The notes below the pieces were generated by a model, which made no database searches, was not told the origin of the DNA, and saw only the letters and a list, made by a program, of their open reading frames with translations. The translations under genes were made by a program, and so were the position numbers. From Planctomycetales bacterium (GTDB taxonomy: Bacteria; Planctomycetota; Planctomycetia; Pirellulales; Thermoguttaceae), in assembly GCA_007122045.1 (NCBI GenBank), contig SKJM01000092.1:1-10252 (forward strand): a stretch of 10,252 bases of DNA, given 5' to 3'. Shown piece after piece: positions 1 to 9,030 of this stretch. Positions within the stretch are counted from its first letter, which is position 1; every line of letters begins with the position of its first letter.

Positions 1-410
1 ACCCCGTCGATGACCAGCGCGGCTTTGGTGGCGGCATAGATGCGTTCCCAGGCATATTCCGCTTCCAGGATGGGGCTGTTGTCGATTTCTTTCCAATCGT
101 AGCCGTTGTCGCTAACGGCAAGCCTGGTGTGTTTGCCAAGCATGGTAAACATCCACCATTTGCCGTCGTGGCGGATCACCCCGCCCGGTCCGGGCGTGCC
201 TGCCGCCGCCGGCAGAATCGGATTCCCGGCATACCGTTTCCACGGCCCCACGAGCGGGCCCCAGTCGGCGTCCTGCGCGTCCGTGGGCGGCTTCGGCGGT
301 TCCGCCGCTTCCGAAACGGCGGCCGCGGCACCGCCCAACAGGAGTGCCGCCGCGCAGGAGTCTTCGAGAAAACGGCGTCGAGTCAACGTGCGTGAAACTA
401 TTGGGGTCAT
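1..410 (-). CDS. Tat-exported glycoside-hydrolase-like protein, 5' part (3' end outside window)
   Basis: The first 136 codons of a minus-strand gene that continues past base 1. Residues 10-15 read TRRRFL, a good twin-arginine (Tat) motif, followed by a hydrophobic Ala/Leu run (19-31) and an AAAAVSEA region suitable for cleavage, so the product is probably exported folded. The mature part contains WKRYAGNPIL (57-66), then GGVIRHDGKWWMF (76-88) and a RLAVSDNGYDW stretch (96-106). This blade-like pattern is typical of five-bladed beta-propeller glycoside hydrolases and relatives (GH43/GH32 clan type). The catalytic residues are not identifiable in this part, so enzyme activity is inferred. The ATG at 410 is preceded by AGGAA about 8 nt upstream, a modest ribosome-binding site. 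It lies about 140 bp downstream of the lipoprotein gene and in the same direction, separated by palindromic repeats, so it may be the last cistron of that operon or separately transcribed. Confidence 0.7.
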   Translation of the reverse strand, partial: MTPIVSRTLTRRRFLEDSCAAALLLGGAAAAVSEAAEPPKPPTDAQDADWGPLVGPWKRYAGNPILPAAAGTPGPGGVIRHDGKWWMFTMLGKHTRLAVSDNGYDWKEIDNSPILEAEYAWERIYAATKAALVIDG

Positions 411-432
411 GATATCGGTTCCTATTCTGCGA

Positions 433-545
433 GTAGGATGGGCCTTTCCAGCCCGTCAGGTCAAGTGGGATAGGCTCCAGCCTGTCAGGTCAAGTGGTCT
501 AGGCTTGCCGCCAGGTCCAAATTGACAGGCTCGAAGCCTATCCCA
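433..545. repeat. Cluster of degenerate intergenic palindromic repeats
   Basis: Three imperfect direct units (433-464, 465-493, 494-520) each follow the pattern GTGGGATAGGCTccAGCCTGTCAGGTCAA. A fourth unit in inverted orientation follows at 521-545. Units 465-493 and 521-545 contain short hairpins (AGGCT...AGCCT). They are the same family as the two copies at 5351-5455. On the minus strand the cluster sits just after the lipoprotein stop codon and could act as a weak terminator or mRNA stabiliser, but there is no T-tract. Function is unknown. Confidence 0.75.
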
Positions 546-552
546 TGTCACC

Positions 553-1032
553 CTACGGCGCGGGCGGGATGTCATATTCGACGTACATTCGGCGCCCCCC
601 GGACTCCACGACCAGTTCCAGGCCGCTCCGGGCGGGATTCTGGTATTGGAGGGGCACGAAGCTCTTGGCTTCCGCGTCCATGTCGTCGACCGGTTCGCCG
701 CAGTACACGGCCGCGCGGTACCGGCCCGGCATCAGGCCGTCGCCGCGGGTGTAGGTCATCACGGTGAAGTGGCCCTGGGTGTCGAAGAACGCGCGGCCGG
801 CGCGGCGGGGGAAGCCCTCGGCCGGCTCGACGGGGGTGAACACGATCAGTCCCGCCGCCGGCCAATCGCCGCCGCCCAGGGTCACCCGGCCGCTCACCGG
901 CACCGTCTCCGGCCTGCCCGAGCCACAGCCGAGCAGCAGAAGGCAAAAGGCGGAAGGCAGAATGCAGCGTACGAAAGTGAACCGTCGGCAGGTCCCGGCG
1001 CCCCCAACACCACCGCATGCATAATCCCTCAT
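553..1032 (-). CDS. Small lipoprotein with carboxypeptidase-regulatory-like beta domain
   Basis: A 159-residue protein with a bacterial lipoprotein signal: arginines at 16-17 and 22, a hydrophobic core ILPSAFCLLLL (24-34), and a lipobox ending LLGC with the acylated Cys at residue 36. The mature protein starts CGSGRPETVPVSGRVTLGG and continues with GLIVFTP, GHFTVMTYTRGDGLMPGRYR and a C-terminal LELVVESGGRRMYVEYDIPP. This is the pattern of the small planctomycete lipoproteins with a prealbumin/carboxypeptidase-regulatory-like fold that usually sit next to DUF1559 genes. No catalytic motif is seen, and a structural or glycan-binding role at the envelope is an inference. I chose the ATG at 1032 because AGGGG lies 6 nt upstream. 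An in-frame ATG at 1059 also has GGAAGG upstream and would add nine residues. The gene starts 44 bp after the pseudopilin stop, so the two are probably cotranscribed. The signal-peptide core is encoded by a heptanucleotide repeat at 935-962. Confidence 0.85.
   Translation of the reverse strand: MRDYACGGVGGAGTCRRFTFVRCILPSAFCLLLLGCGSGRPETVPVSGRVTLGGGDWPAAGLIVFTPVEPAEGFPRRAGRAFFDTQGHFTVMTYTRGDGLMPGRYRAAVYCGEPVDDMDAEAKSFVPLQYQNPARSGLELVVESGGRRMYVEYDIPPAP
935..962. repeat. Four tandem heptanucleotides inside the lipoprotein signal sequence
   Basis: On the plus strand the units are AGCAGAA, GGCAAAA, GGCGGAA and GGCAGAA (consensus GGCAGAA). Read on the minus strand they are TTCTGCC-type units. They encode most of the hydrophobic core of the lipoprotein signal peptide (ILPSAFCLL). 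Heptamer repeats of this kind are more usual between genes. Confidence 0.8.
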
Positions 1033-1076
1033 GTTATCCCCTAACGTTCGATTTCCCATACCCCACCTTCCAACTA

Positions 1077-2063
1077 CTAATCCGGCACCGAGGCGATCTC
1101 GCCGCCGGCCTTCGTGCCCAAGGCGTTGAAGAGCCGGTAGTCGATCGTCTCAGGAAAGAAATGGACGCTGCCGTCGACCATGGCGAACTGGGCGCCGCCG
1201 GGGTGCCGGCTCTTGAAGCCCATGGTGTGCTGCCAGTTGGCCAAGCCGCTGGCTCCGGCCGAGTCGATCCCCTCGTCGCTCATCATGTTGTTGATGGGTA
1301 TGTGGGTGGCGCAGCCGGGAAAGTTGTTTACGTACGCGCCGTTGAACACGCTGTGGCCCGGCAGTGTCTCGCCCAACAGAATGGTGTTCGACAGCCCGTC
1401 GGACACGGCCGAGAACCGCACGCTGGTCGGGTGGCGGGCGAACATGCCGGGAAAACCGGCGCCGGGCCGGCCGAAGTCGAGCCCTTGGCAGCAGTAGTTG
1501 TCCGGGTCGCTGGCCGTGTAGCGGGGTTCCTCGCAGTACATGCACCCCCCGGACCCACTCCGCCGGTCGTGCAGCGGCCCCATCGACGGCGCGTACCACA
1601 GCCCGTGGCAATCAGCCGGGTTCTTGTCCTGCTGGGTCCGGTCCGGCAGGATCGGGTCGGACCCCTGGGGATCGCTCGGGCAGATGAACGTGGGTACCGC
1701 GGTGGTCACCGCCGTCCGGTTCGCCGGGTCGTTCATCGCCCGGTTGAAATCGAACTGGTCGTACAGAGGCTGCTGTTCCAGGTAGGGCAGGATCATGGCC
1801 GAAGCGGTGGCGGTGCGGGCGTACGTGTAGCCGCACATGAACGGCAGGGTGCGGTGTGCCGTATGGTAGTTGTGCATCGCCAGGCCGAGCTGCCTCAAGT
1901 TGTTGCTGCACTGCATGCGGCGGGCCGCTTCCCGCGCTGCTTGCACCGCCGGCAGCAACAGCGCAATCAGAATGCCGATGATGGCGATGACCACCAGAAG
2001 TTCAACGAGCGTAAAACCCGATTTTGGATTTTGCACTCGAGATTTCGGACTATCCACAAGCAT
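1077..2063 (-). CDS. DUF1559 pseudopilin-like protein (type IV prepilin leader, H-x9-DG C-terminus)
   Basis: A 328-residue protein of the planctomycete DUF1559 (SBP_bac_10) family. The N-terminus has a charged leader and a prepilin peptidase site G16-F17 followed by [23 protein letters not shown], with the conserved Glu at +5, so it should be processed like a type II/IV pseudopilin and stay anchored by its first helix. Then come [26 protein letters not shown] (42-67), [10 protein letters not shown] (123-132), [13 protein letters not shown] (220-232) and the family's closing motif [12 protein letters not shown] (287-298). A Cys-rich loop lies at 152-192 (C152, C174, C177, C191, C192). Start choice: the ATG at 2063 has GGAGGA ending 4 nt upstream. 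An upstream in-frame ATG at 2075 would include that site, and the frame stays open to 2162. The gene begins 112 bp after the LamG gene and is probably in the same operon. The molecular function of the family is not settled. A fibre- or pilus-like surface role linked to carbohydrate uptake is an inference. Confidence 0.93.
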   Translation of the reverse strand: MLVDSPKSRVQNPKSGFTLVELLVVIAIIGILIALLLPAVQAAREAARRMQCSNNLRQLGLAMHNYHTAHRTLPFMCGYTYARTATASAMILPYLEQQPLYDQFDFNRAMNDPANRTAVTTAVPTFICPSDPQGSDPILPDRTQQDKNPADCHGLWYAPSMGPLHDRRSGSGGCMYCEEPRYTASDPDNYCCQGLDFGRPGAGFPGMFARHPTSVRFSAVSDGLSNTILLGETLPGHSVFNGAYVNNFPGCATHIPINNMMSDEGIDSAGASGLANWQHTMGFKSRHPGGAQFAMVDGSVHFFPETIDYRLFNALGTKAGGEIASVPD

Positions 2064-2175
2064 GATTTCCTCCATGTTCGCACGGCCCATTCCGGCCCGC
2101 AGCGGCGTTCGTGGCAGCCGGCCGGTTTGCGCGGGAACGCCAGCCCGCGCACGCCCTCGCATTGCCGCCGGCTTT

Positions 2176-3792
2176 TCACCTTGCCTGCCTCCGGCGCAGT
2201 AGCACCGCCAAGCTCGCCATGATCAACAGCAGCAGCGACGACGGCTCGGGAATGGTAAACGCGCTGACCCCAAAGTTCATGACTGCGTTCACTTGGGGAG
2301 CCGTCAGCGCCCGGTCGAAGATGGCGAAATCGTCCAGTTCGCCGTCGAAGAACACCTCGCTGGAGCCACTTCGAACCCGTCGGCCGAGCGTAAACAGGTC
2401 GGCATCATTGAAAAACCAATGATTGTTGTACGAGCTTCCCGCCGGCAGGCCGTTGAGGTAAATGTCGTCGATCGCTCCGCCGGCGCCGAACACGAACGCG
2501 AAGTGGGCGAACTCGTCGGTATCGAGCCCGTTCAACAGCGATTCGGTGATGCGTTGCTCGTTGAGTGTACCCAAGGACGAGTTCGCCCCGACCAGCAGGC
2601 CGTTGTCGCGGTCCAGCCCGATGCTGAACTGCAAGTCGTTCATGTTGTAGCTTGCCAGAATGCCCCGCGCCGGCGTGCCGGTCCAATTGTCGGTCTTGGC
2701 CCAAAACGCGACGGTAAAGTCGTCGCTTGCCCCGGGCAGGTTCCCGCCGTCGGCGATGCTCACGTAATCGGAACTGCCGTTGAACTGAAGCGCCCGATCG
2801 AACACGCCGGGCACCGATCGTGCGTCGAAGGTGAACCCGCTGCCGATGAGCGCGCCGTGGCTGCCCCCGCTGGTGGCATCGTAGGCGGTGGTTCCGGTCG
2901 TTTCGTCCAGGGAGAGGTGCATGCGTGCCGAAAACGGCACGCGCACTGCCTCGAGCACATGATGAGCGATCTGCTGGCCGGTCAGGGCGGTGTCGTAAAT
3001 CGCCACTTCATCCATTCGGCCCTCATAAAACCCCGTGTTGGTACCGCCGCCACGATGGTACCCCATGCGCACTGCGGTATCGTTGCTGTGGATCGACGCC
3101 GGCACGCCGGTAGTCCGTTCGCCGCGGAGCGTGCCGTTGATGTAAACCTGCATGAAGTTGTCGTCCCCGCTCGGGCTGAACGTGGCGGCCAGGTGGGTCC
3201 ACTGCCCGGTGGGAACGGTTGCCGTCGAATCGACATAGACATTGCCTGCCGAAGTGCCCGTCGGGTTCGCGAAGAACCGCGCCTTGCCGTCACTGAGCAC
3301 CTGCAACAGGTAGGACCGTTTGTTGTTTCCCGTATCAAACTTCCCAACGATGCTTTGCGTTTGGAGCACGTCGGGGTTCACCCATGCCTCGAGCGTCAGC
3401 GCGCCGGTGATTTCGTACTGCGACTTGCTGTTGATAAACACCAGGTCGTTGTTGCCGTCGAACCAGGGGGCGCGGTTGTCGTCGTCGAAGCCGGGAAAGG
3501 CGGGTGGGCGCGGCCCTTCCGCGCCGAGCATGGAACCGGGAACGTTGCCGAAGTCGTAATAACCCCGGCCCGAATCCTCCTGCACCGGCGCCCCGGTTGC
3601 GTAGTTGTAAATGGGGCCGATCAGCCCGCTGCCGCCCGCATGCGTTTCGTTCATTCGCCAGTAGCCCACCGGGCTGTCGGCCAGGACGGCGTTGACATAC
3701 GCGGCGTGGGCGGGCACGGCGGCGAGCGCCGCCAGGCCGACCATCGTCATCAGCCCACACACAAGAGCGCTTCGGATTCTGCGAAAAGCCAT
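2176..3792 (-). CDS. Secreted protein with two LamG-like domains and a PEP-CTERM sorting tail
   Basis: A 538-residue exported protein. Residues 1-30 form a Sec signal ending PAHA, with cleavage probably before AYVNAV. Two concanavalin A-like/LamG jelly-roll domains follow. The first (about 31-283) shows [39 protein letters not shown] and [14 protein letters not shown]. The second (about 288-508) shows [39 protein letters not shown] and [13 protein letters not shown]. The end is a PEP-CTERM signal: PEP at 515-517, a hydrophobic helix (518-532), then RRRQAR, which predicts exosortase/archaeosortase-type processing and surface attachment. LamG domains usually bind glycans or proteins, and no enzyme motif is seen. 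The ATG at 3792 is set by a strong GGAGGT six bases upstream. The frame is open far beyond (to 6132) but that extension is antisense to two real genes. It is the first gene of the minus-strand series and is divergent from the XylR gene. Confidence 0.92.
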   Translation of the reverse strand: MAFRRIRSALVCGLMTMVGLAALAAVPAHAAYVNAVLADSPVGYWRMNETHAGGSGLIGPIYNYATGAPVQEDSGRGYYDFGNVPGSMLGAEGPRPPAFPGFDDDNRAPWFDGNNDLVFINSKSQYEITGALTLEAWVNPDVLQTQSIVGKFDTGNNKRSYLLQVLSDGKARFFANPTGTSAGNVYVDSTATVPTGQWTHLAATFSPSGDDNFMQVYINGTLRGERTTGVPASIHSNDTAVRMGYHRGGGTNTGFYEGRMDEVAIYDTALTGQQIAHHVLEAVRVPFSARMHLSLDETTGTTAYDATSGGSHGALIGSGFTFDARSVPGVFDRALQFNGSSDYVSIADGGNLPGASDDFTVAFWAKTDNWTGTPARGILASYNMNDLQFSIGLDRDNGLLVGANSSLGTLNEQRITESLLNGLDTDEFAHFAFVFGAGGAIDDIYLNGLPAGSSYNNHWFFNDADLFTLGRRVRSGSSEVFFDGELDDFAIFDRALTAPQVNAVMNFGVSAFTIPEPSSLLLLIMASLAVLLRRRQAR

Positions 3793-3849
3793 GGTTGAAC
3801 CTCCATCGCGAAATGGGAACGAACCGGTTACAAGGTGAACTTCCGTTTC

Positions 3850-3878
3850 ATTAGAATCCATTGCGGCACAAGAAGCAA
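3850..3878 (-). promoter_or_regulatory. Candidate sigma70 promoter of the LamG-DUF1559-lipoprotein series
   Basis: On the minus strand, TTGCTT (3878-3873) is followed after 17 bp by TCTAAT (3855-3850), which matches the -10 consensus at five of six positions. The -35 is weak (three of six), as is usual for activator-dependent promoters. Initiation would fall about 50 nt upstream of the LamG start codon. Confidence 0.45.
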
Positions 3879-3879
3879 G

Positions 3880-3915
3880 GAGGTATTTTGCGAAAAAATC
3901 AGGGGTTCTTTGCGA
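3880..3915 (-). promoter_or_regulatory. Candidate XylR operator: two direct repeats 22 bp apart
   Basis: Reading the minus strand, TCGCAAAGAACCCC (3915-3902) and TCGCAAAATACCTC (3893-3880) agree at 11 of 14 positions (TCGCAAAnnACCnC). They are in direct orientation with a 22-bp period, about two helical turns. The proximal copy ends one base from the -35 hexamer. Tandem direct half-sites two turns apart and abutting the -35 are the known arrangement for AraC-family activators. The divergent gene encodes such a protein. Confidence 0.5.
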
Positions 3916-4176
3916 TGCATGGGACGCACGGGTCCGGTTGCCCTTCAAAAAAGACGGGACCGTCCGAATGTTCGCAGCACCAAGGACAGGTGGCCCTGGA
4001 TGGTGTCCGGCAACGGCGCGGCGATGTAAAATGGGGCTCGGTTTTCGCCCCGGAGGGGCCGGGAGGATGCGGCCACGGGTGGGGCGGCGGGGCGGCCCCG
4101 TCGCCGCCACGCGCGGAACCCGTCGAAGAGGCGGCCCCCAATTCCCAATTCGCCCCATAGCGGCGACGGAGCGGTT

Positions 4177-5343
4177 ATGTCCAAGCGAATCAAACGCGTA
4201 GCCCTGGCGGTGCCCATTGGCGTGCCGCACTTGGAGCGGGCGGTGGGCGGGTTCCTGGAATACGCCGCCCGCCACGGCCGGTGGCGGCTGGCCACCAGCC
4301 CGGAATCGCCCATCCTGTCGCTCGACGGCCTGCGCGGTTGGCCCGGCGACGGGGTGCTCGCCTTCATCAACACGCCCGCCGAGGCCCGCACCATCGCACG
4401 GCTCGGCCTGCCGGCGGTGAACATCTCCGGCGCGCTGCAGCGCAGCCCGGTGCCGAGGGTCCGGGTGGACGACCGCGCGGTCGGCCGCCTGGCCGCCGAG
4501 CACCTGTTGGACCGCGGGTTCCGCCAGTTCGCCTATTACGGGGTCGAGGGCGTGTGGTACGCGCAACTGCGCGGCGAGGGGTTCCGCGAGGTGGTCGAGC
4601 GGGCCGGGGCCGAGTGCAACGTGTTCCTGGCCCCTTCCACCCTCGGCCGGCGCGCGGCGTGGAGCCAAGTGGACCGCCCGCTGCGGGCGTGGCTGAAGTC
4701 GCTGCCGTTGCCCGCCGGCGTGTTCGCTTGCAGCGATTACCGGGCACGGCTGATCCTCGAGGGCTGCCAGGAGTTGGGCCTGGCCGTGCCCGACGACGTG
4801 GCCGTGCTGGGCGTGAACAACGATACGATTGCCTGCGAGTTCTGCGAGCCGCCGCTTTCGAGCGTTTCGCGCAGCTCGGAGCGGGTGGGGCGCGAGGCGG
4901 CGGCGCTGCTCGGGCGGCTGATGGCCGGCAAGCCCTCGCCGGAAGCCGACGTGCTCGTCCCGCCCGACGGCGTCGTGTGCCGGCGCTCGACCGACCAGTT
5001 CGCGCTGGGCAACGCGAACGTGGCAGCGGCCGTGCGCTACATGCACGAGCATCTGTCGGAGGCGATTTCCATTGGCGCGTTCGCCCGGGAGCACGCCATT
5101 TCCCGCCGCACCTTGGAGCACGCGTTCCGCGAAATCCTGGGGCGAACGCCGCACGGCTACTTGACCAGTTTGCGGGTGCGCCGCGCCCGGCAGTTGCTTG
5201 GGGAACAGCCGTCGCTTCCGCTGCACGCGGTGGCGAAAGCGTGCGGCTTTTGCGATGCGAAGCGGTTGCGAGCGGCCTTTTCCGAGGCGGTGGGCCTTTC
5301 CCCAAGCGATTACCGGCGGAAGTATGGAGTGGCAGGAGGCTGA
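4177..5343 (+). CDS. XylR-like AraC-family transcriptional regulator with LacI-type sensor domain
   Basis: A 388-residue regulator, close in length to Escherichia coli XylR (392 aa). Residues about 6-270 form a periplasmic-binding-protein/LacI-like sensor, with VNISGALQRSPVPRVRVDDRAVGRLAAEHLLDRGF (81-115), GVFACSDYRA (181-190) and VPDDVAVLGVNNDTIACEF (204-222). This domain is expected to bind a sugar inducer, but its identity cannot be read from sequence. Residues about 281-384 are an AraC-type double helix-turn-helix: the first is around SIGAFAREHAISRRTLEHAF (298-317) and the second around LHAVAKACGF...LRAAFSEAVGLSPSDYRRKY (349-383). ATG 4177 has GGAG five bases upstream. It is divergent from the LamG/pseudopilin series, and the likely operator sits in front of that promoter, so activation of that series is the simplest role. 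It converges on the Hsp70 gene with 116 bp between stops. I leave the symbol empty because the inducer is unknown. Confidence 0.92.
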   Translation: MSKRIKRVALAVPIGVPHLERAVGGFLEYAARHGRWRLATSPESPILSLDGLRGWPGDGVLAFINTPAEARTIARLGLPAVNISGALQRSPVPRVRVDDRAVGRLAAEHLLDRGFRQFAYYGVEGVWYAQLRGEGFREVVERAGAECNVFLAPSTLGRRAAWSQVDRPLRAWLKSLPLPAGVFACSDYRARLILEGCQELGLAVPDDVAVLGVNNDTIACEFCEPPLSSVSRSSERVGREAAALLGRLMAGKPSPEADVLVPPDGVVCRRSTDQFALGNANVAAAVRYMHEHLSEAISIGAFAREHAISRRTLEHAFREILGRTPHGYLTSLRVRRARQLLGEQPSLPLHAVAKACGFCDAKRLRAAFSEAVGLSPSDYRRKYGVAGG

Positions 5344-5350
5344 AGGCGTG

Positions 5351-5455
5351 GCGCCGGTTGACAGGCTGAAAGCCTGTCCTACTTGGGAAGCCCGCCGGTG
5401 ATCGGTGCGCCGCACAGGACACAGGCGCCGGTTGACAGGCTGAAAGCCTGTCCCA
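5351..5455. repeat. Two near-identical palindromic repeats between convergent genes
   Basis: GCGCCGGTTGACAGGCTGAAAGCCTGTCCtAC occurs at 5351-5382 and again, with one base different, at 5425-5456. Each contains a perfect hairpin ACAGGCT-GAA-AGCCTGT (5361-5377 and 5435-5451). The family is shared with the cluster at 433-545. It fills the gap between two converging genes and may serve as a bidirectional terminator, although no T-tract is present. Confidence 0.85.
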
Positions 5456-5459
5456 CCGC

Positions 5460-8300
<2,841 letters not shown>

Positions 8301-8307
8301 GTCTATC

Positions 8308-8511
8308 GAACTGGGTTAATTGTTTTCTCAACCGTTGCGTGGCGGCGCCTTCCCCTCCTCCTCCCCGAATGATTTCCTCAACTGGTATCCTGATACCGAG
8401 CAAGATCTCTTCCAACTCGACGACAGCCTCCGGCATGTCGTGCGTCAGGATGGCTTCAGCATGATGCAGTGGGAGGATCTGGAAACCTGTTTGCCGTATT
8501 CTGTCAAACAG
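8308..8511 (-). pseudogene. N-terminal remnant resembling a BglII-like restriction endonuclease
   Basis: About 66 codons read LFDRIRQTGFQILPLHHAEA at the start, then ILTHDMPEAVVELEEILLG, IRIPVEEII and RGGGGEGAATQRLRKQL. From memory, this matches the N-terminal signature of bacterial BglII/BstYI-type restriction endonucleases (an HAxAIL...DFPEAxxEL...IPxEEhI-GGGE...TQRLR pattern). The similarity stops after TQRLRKQLTQ, just before the Hsp70 start codon. The expected continuation (GWxKHNF and the catalytic region) is absent. A CTG codon stands where an initiator would be expected, with no ribosome-binding site. I therefore call it a truncated, nonfunctional fragment. No methyltransferase gene is nearby. 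The family assignment is by eye only. Confidence 0.5.
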
Positions 8512-8513
8512 GT
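8485..8513. repeat. 9-bp perfect inverted repeat at the start of the endonuclease remnant
   Basis: ACCTGTTTG (8485-8493) and CAAACAGGT (8505-8513) are separated by 11 bp. The dyad overlaps the expected start of the endonuclease remnant. It could be a relic operator or a hairpin around a former translation start. Confidence 0.6.
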
Positions 8514-8648
8514 CAGGGGTTCTGAATTGGCACTGCGTTGGGGGCCGTGAGCCGGGCCGTGCGGCAAGGATGCCATACGACAGCCAGCACGTCAAGCCGA
8601 GACGGCCGACAGCGGGGGAAGCATTTCCCTAATTTGTGGGGCACCCGC

Positions 8649-8700
8649 AAAAAGAAGGCCGGCGGGCCACGCCCCGAGTGTGCAGGGCGGGCCGCCGGCC
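8649..8700 (-). terminator. Intrinsic-terminator-like stem with T-rich tail, minus strand
   Basis: On the minus strand, GGCCGGCGG (8700-8692) pairs perfectly with CCGCCGGCC (8665-8657), and the loop has a further CGCCC/GGGCG pairing. The second arm is directly followed by TTCTTTTT (8656-8649). No protein gene lies upstream on this strand in the window, so it ends either a small RNA or an untranslated leader. Confidence 0.5.
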
Positions 8701-8897
8701 CCGTGTAGCGAAAAAAAACGCTACGGTACCTGTACGCGATGATTGCTCGCAGCGCACGTCCGAACCCTTCTCGGGCCAACGCACGCGGTGGATTGTTCCG
8801 GGCCGACCGAAAACGGTCATTCAAACCTTGGCGCGAACAAGCAGCCACTGTGAACAGGGTTACGAACGAATCGAGTAGGGCCACTTGACCAAAGCAC
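8649..8897 (-). ncRNA. Candidate small RNA or attenuated leader of about 250 nt
   Basis: The interval is bounded by a promoter-like sequence (8932-8904) and a terminator-like stem (8700-8649) on the minus strand. Inside are two perfect hairpins: GACCG-TTTT-CGGTC (8818-8805) and GTAGCG-TTTTTTTT-CGCTAC (8724-8705). It matches no RNA family that I recognise. It could also be the leader of a longer transcript reaching the Hsp70 gene 350 bp downstream. Confidence 0.25.
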
Positions 8898-8903
8898 GAA
8901 TGT

Positions 8904-8932
8904 ATTGTATCCCAAGAGAACCGGCCTGCAAA
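8904..8932 (-). promoter_or_regulatory. Candidate sigma70-like promoter, minus strand
   Basis: TTTGCA (8932-8927, four of six matches to the -35 consensus) and TACAAT (8909-8904, five of six for the -10) are spaced by 17 bp on the minus strand. Initiation would be near 8897. It is the best promoter-like match I found in this gap on that strand. Confidence 0.35.
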
Positions 8933-9030
8933 GTCAGGTTTACGCGAAATTTCCAAGGTGCCCGCAATCCTTGCCCTGTTCCCGCAGCTTGAACACAATG
9001 GGCAATTTGGAGAAAATCGGTATAGTTTGA

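Larger units (their letters stand above)
3793..4176. other. Divergent intergenic region between the LamG gene and xylR
   Basis: This 384-bp region holds the promoter and operator signals listed separately. It also contains the palindromes AACCGGTT (3822-3829), GACGG-GA-CCGTC (3953-3964) and a GCCCC-GGA-GGGGC hairpin (4047-4059). A TAAAAT hexamer at 4027-4032 is a possible -10 box for xylR, but no good -35 precedes it. A perfect AAGGAGGT on the plus strand (3877-3884) is followed by an open frame from TTG 3888 to a stop at 4160. Its translation is not protein-like, and the sequence is better explained as part of the operator on the other strand. The xylR ribosome-binding site (GGAG) is at 4168-4171. 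Confidence 0.6.
8514..9030. other. Region without a convincing protein gene
   Basis: Between the endonuclease remnant and the solute-binding-protein gene no open frame gives a protein-like translation. The AT content is higher than in the flanking genes toward 9030. The region holds minus-strand promoter-like and terminator-like sequences and two hairpins (listed separately). A weak plus-strand TTGACC (8885-8890) with TATCCC 17 bp on is also present. A TATAGT at 9021-9026 lies only four bases before the next start codon. Confidence 0.6.

Noticed and set aside
1017..2222. A 401-codon plus-strand open frame antisense to the pseudopilin gene
   Set aside because: The minus strand has the prepilin leader and H-x9-DG motif; the antisense translation is biased and featureless.
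2293..3798. A 501-codon plus-strand open frame antisense to the LamG gene
   Set aside because: No domain, no ribosome-binding site, and the minus strand carries a complete domain architecture.
3861..4160. Small plus-strand frame ending 16 bp before xylR, with a perfect AAGGAGGT in front of a TTG
   Set aside because: The translation is Gly/Pro-rich and not protein-like, and the AAGGAGGT coincides with the proximal operator half-site on the other strand.
5359..5381. TTGACA in the palindromic repeats as a promoter -35 box
   Set aside because: No acceptable -10 follows at 16-18 bp in either copy, and the repeats lie between converging genes where a promoter is unlikely.
5351..5456. CRISPR-like direct repeats
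   Set aside because: Only two copies with one irregular spacer, and the repeat is a dispersed intergenic palindrome that recurs elsewhere in the window.
8513..8998. A 161-codon minus-strand open frame in the 8.5-9.0 kb gap
   Set aside because: The translation shows no domain or consistent codon pattern, contains hairpin sequences as codons, and has no ribosome-binding site.
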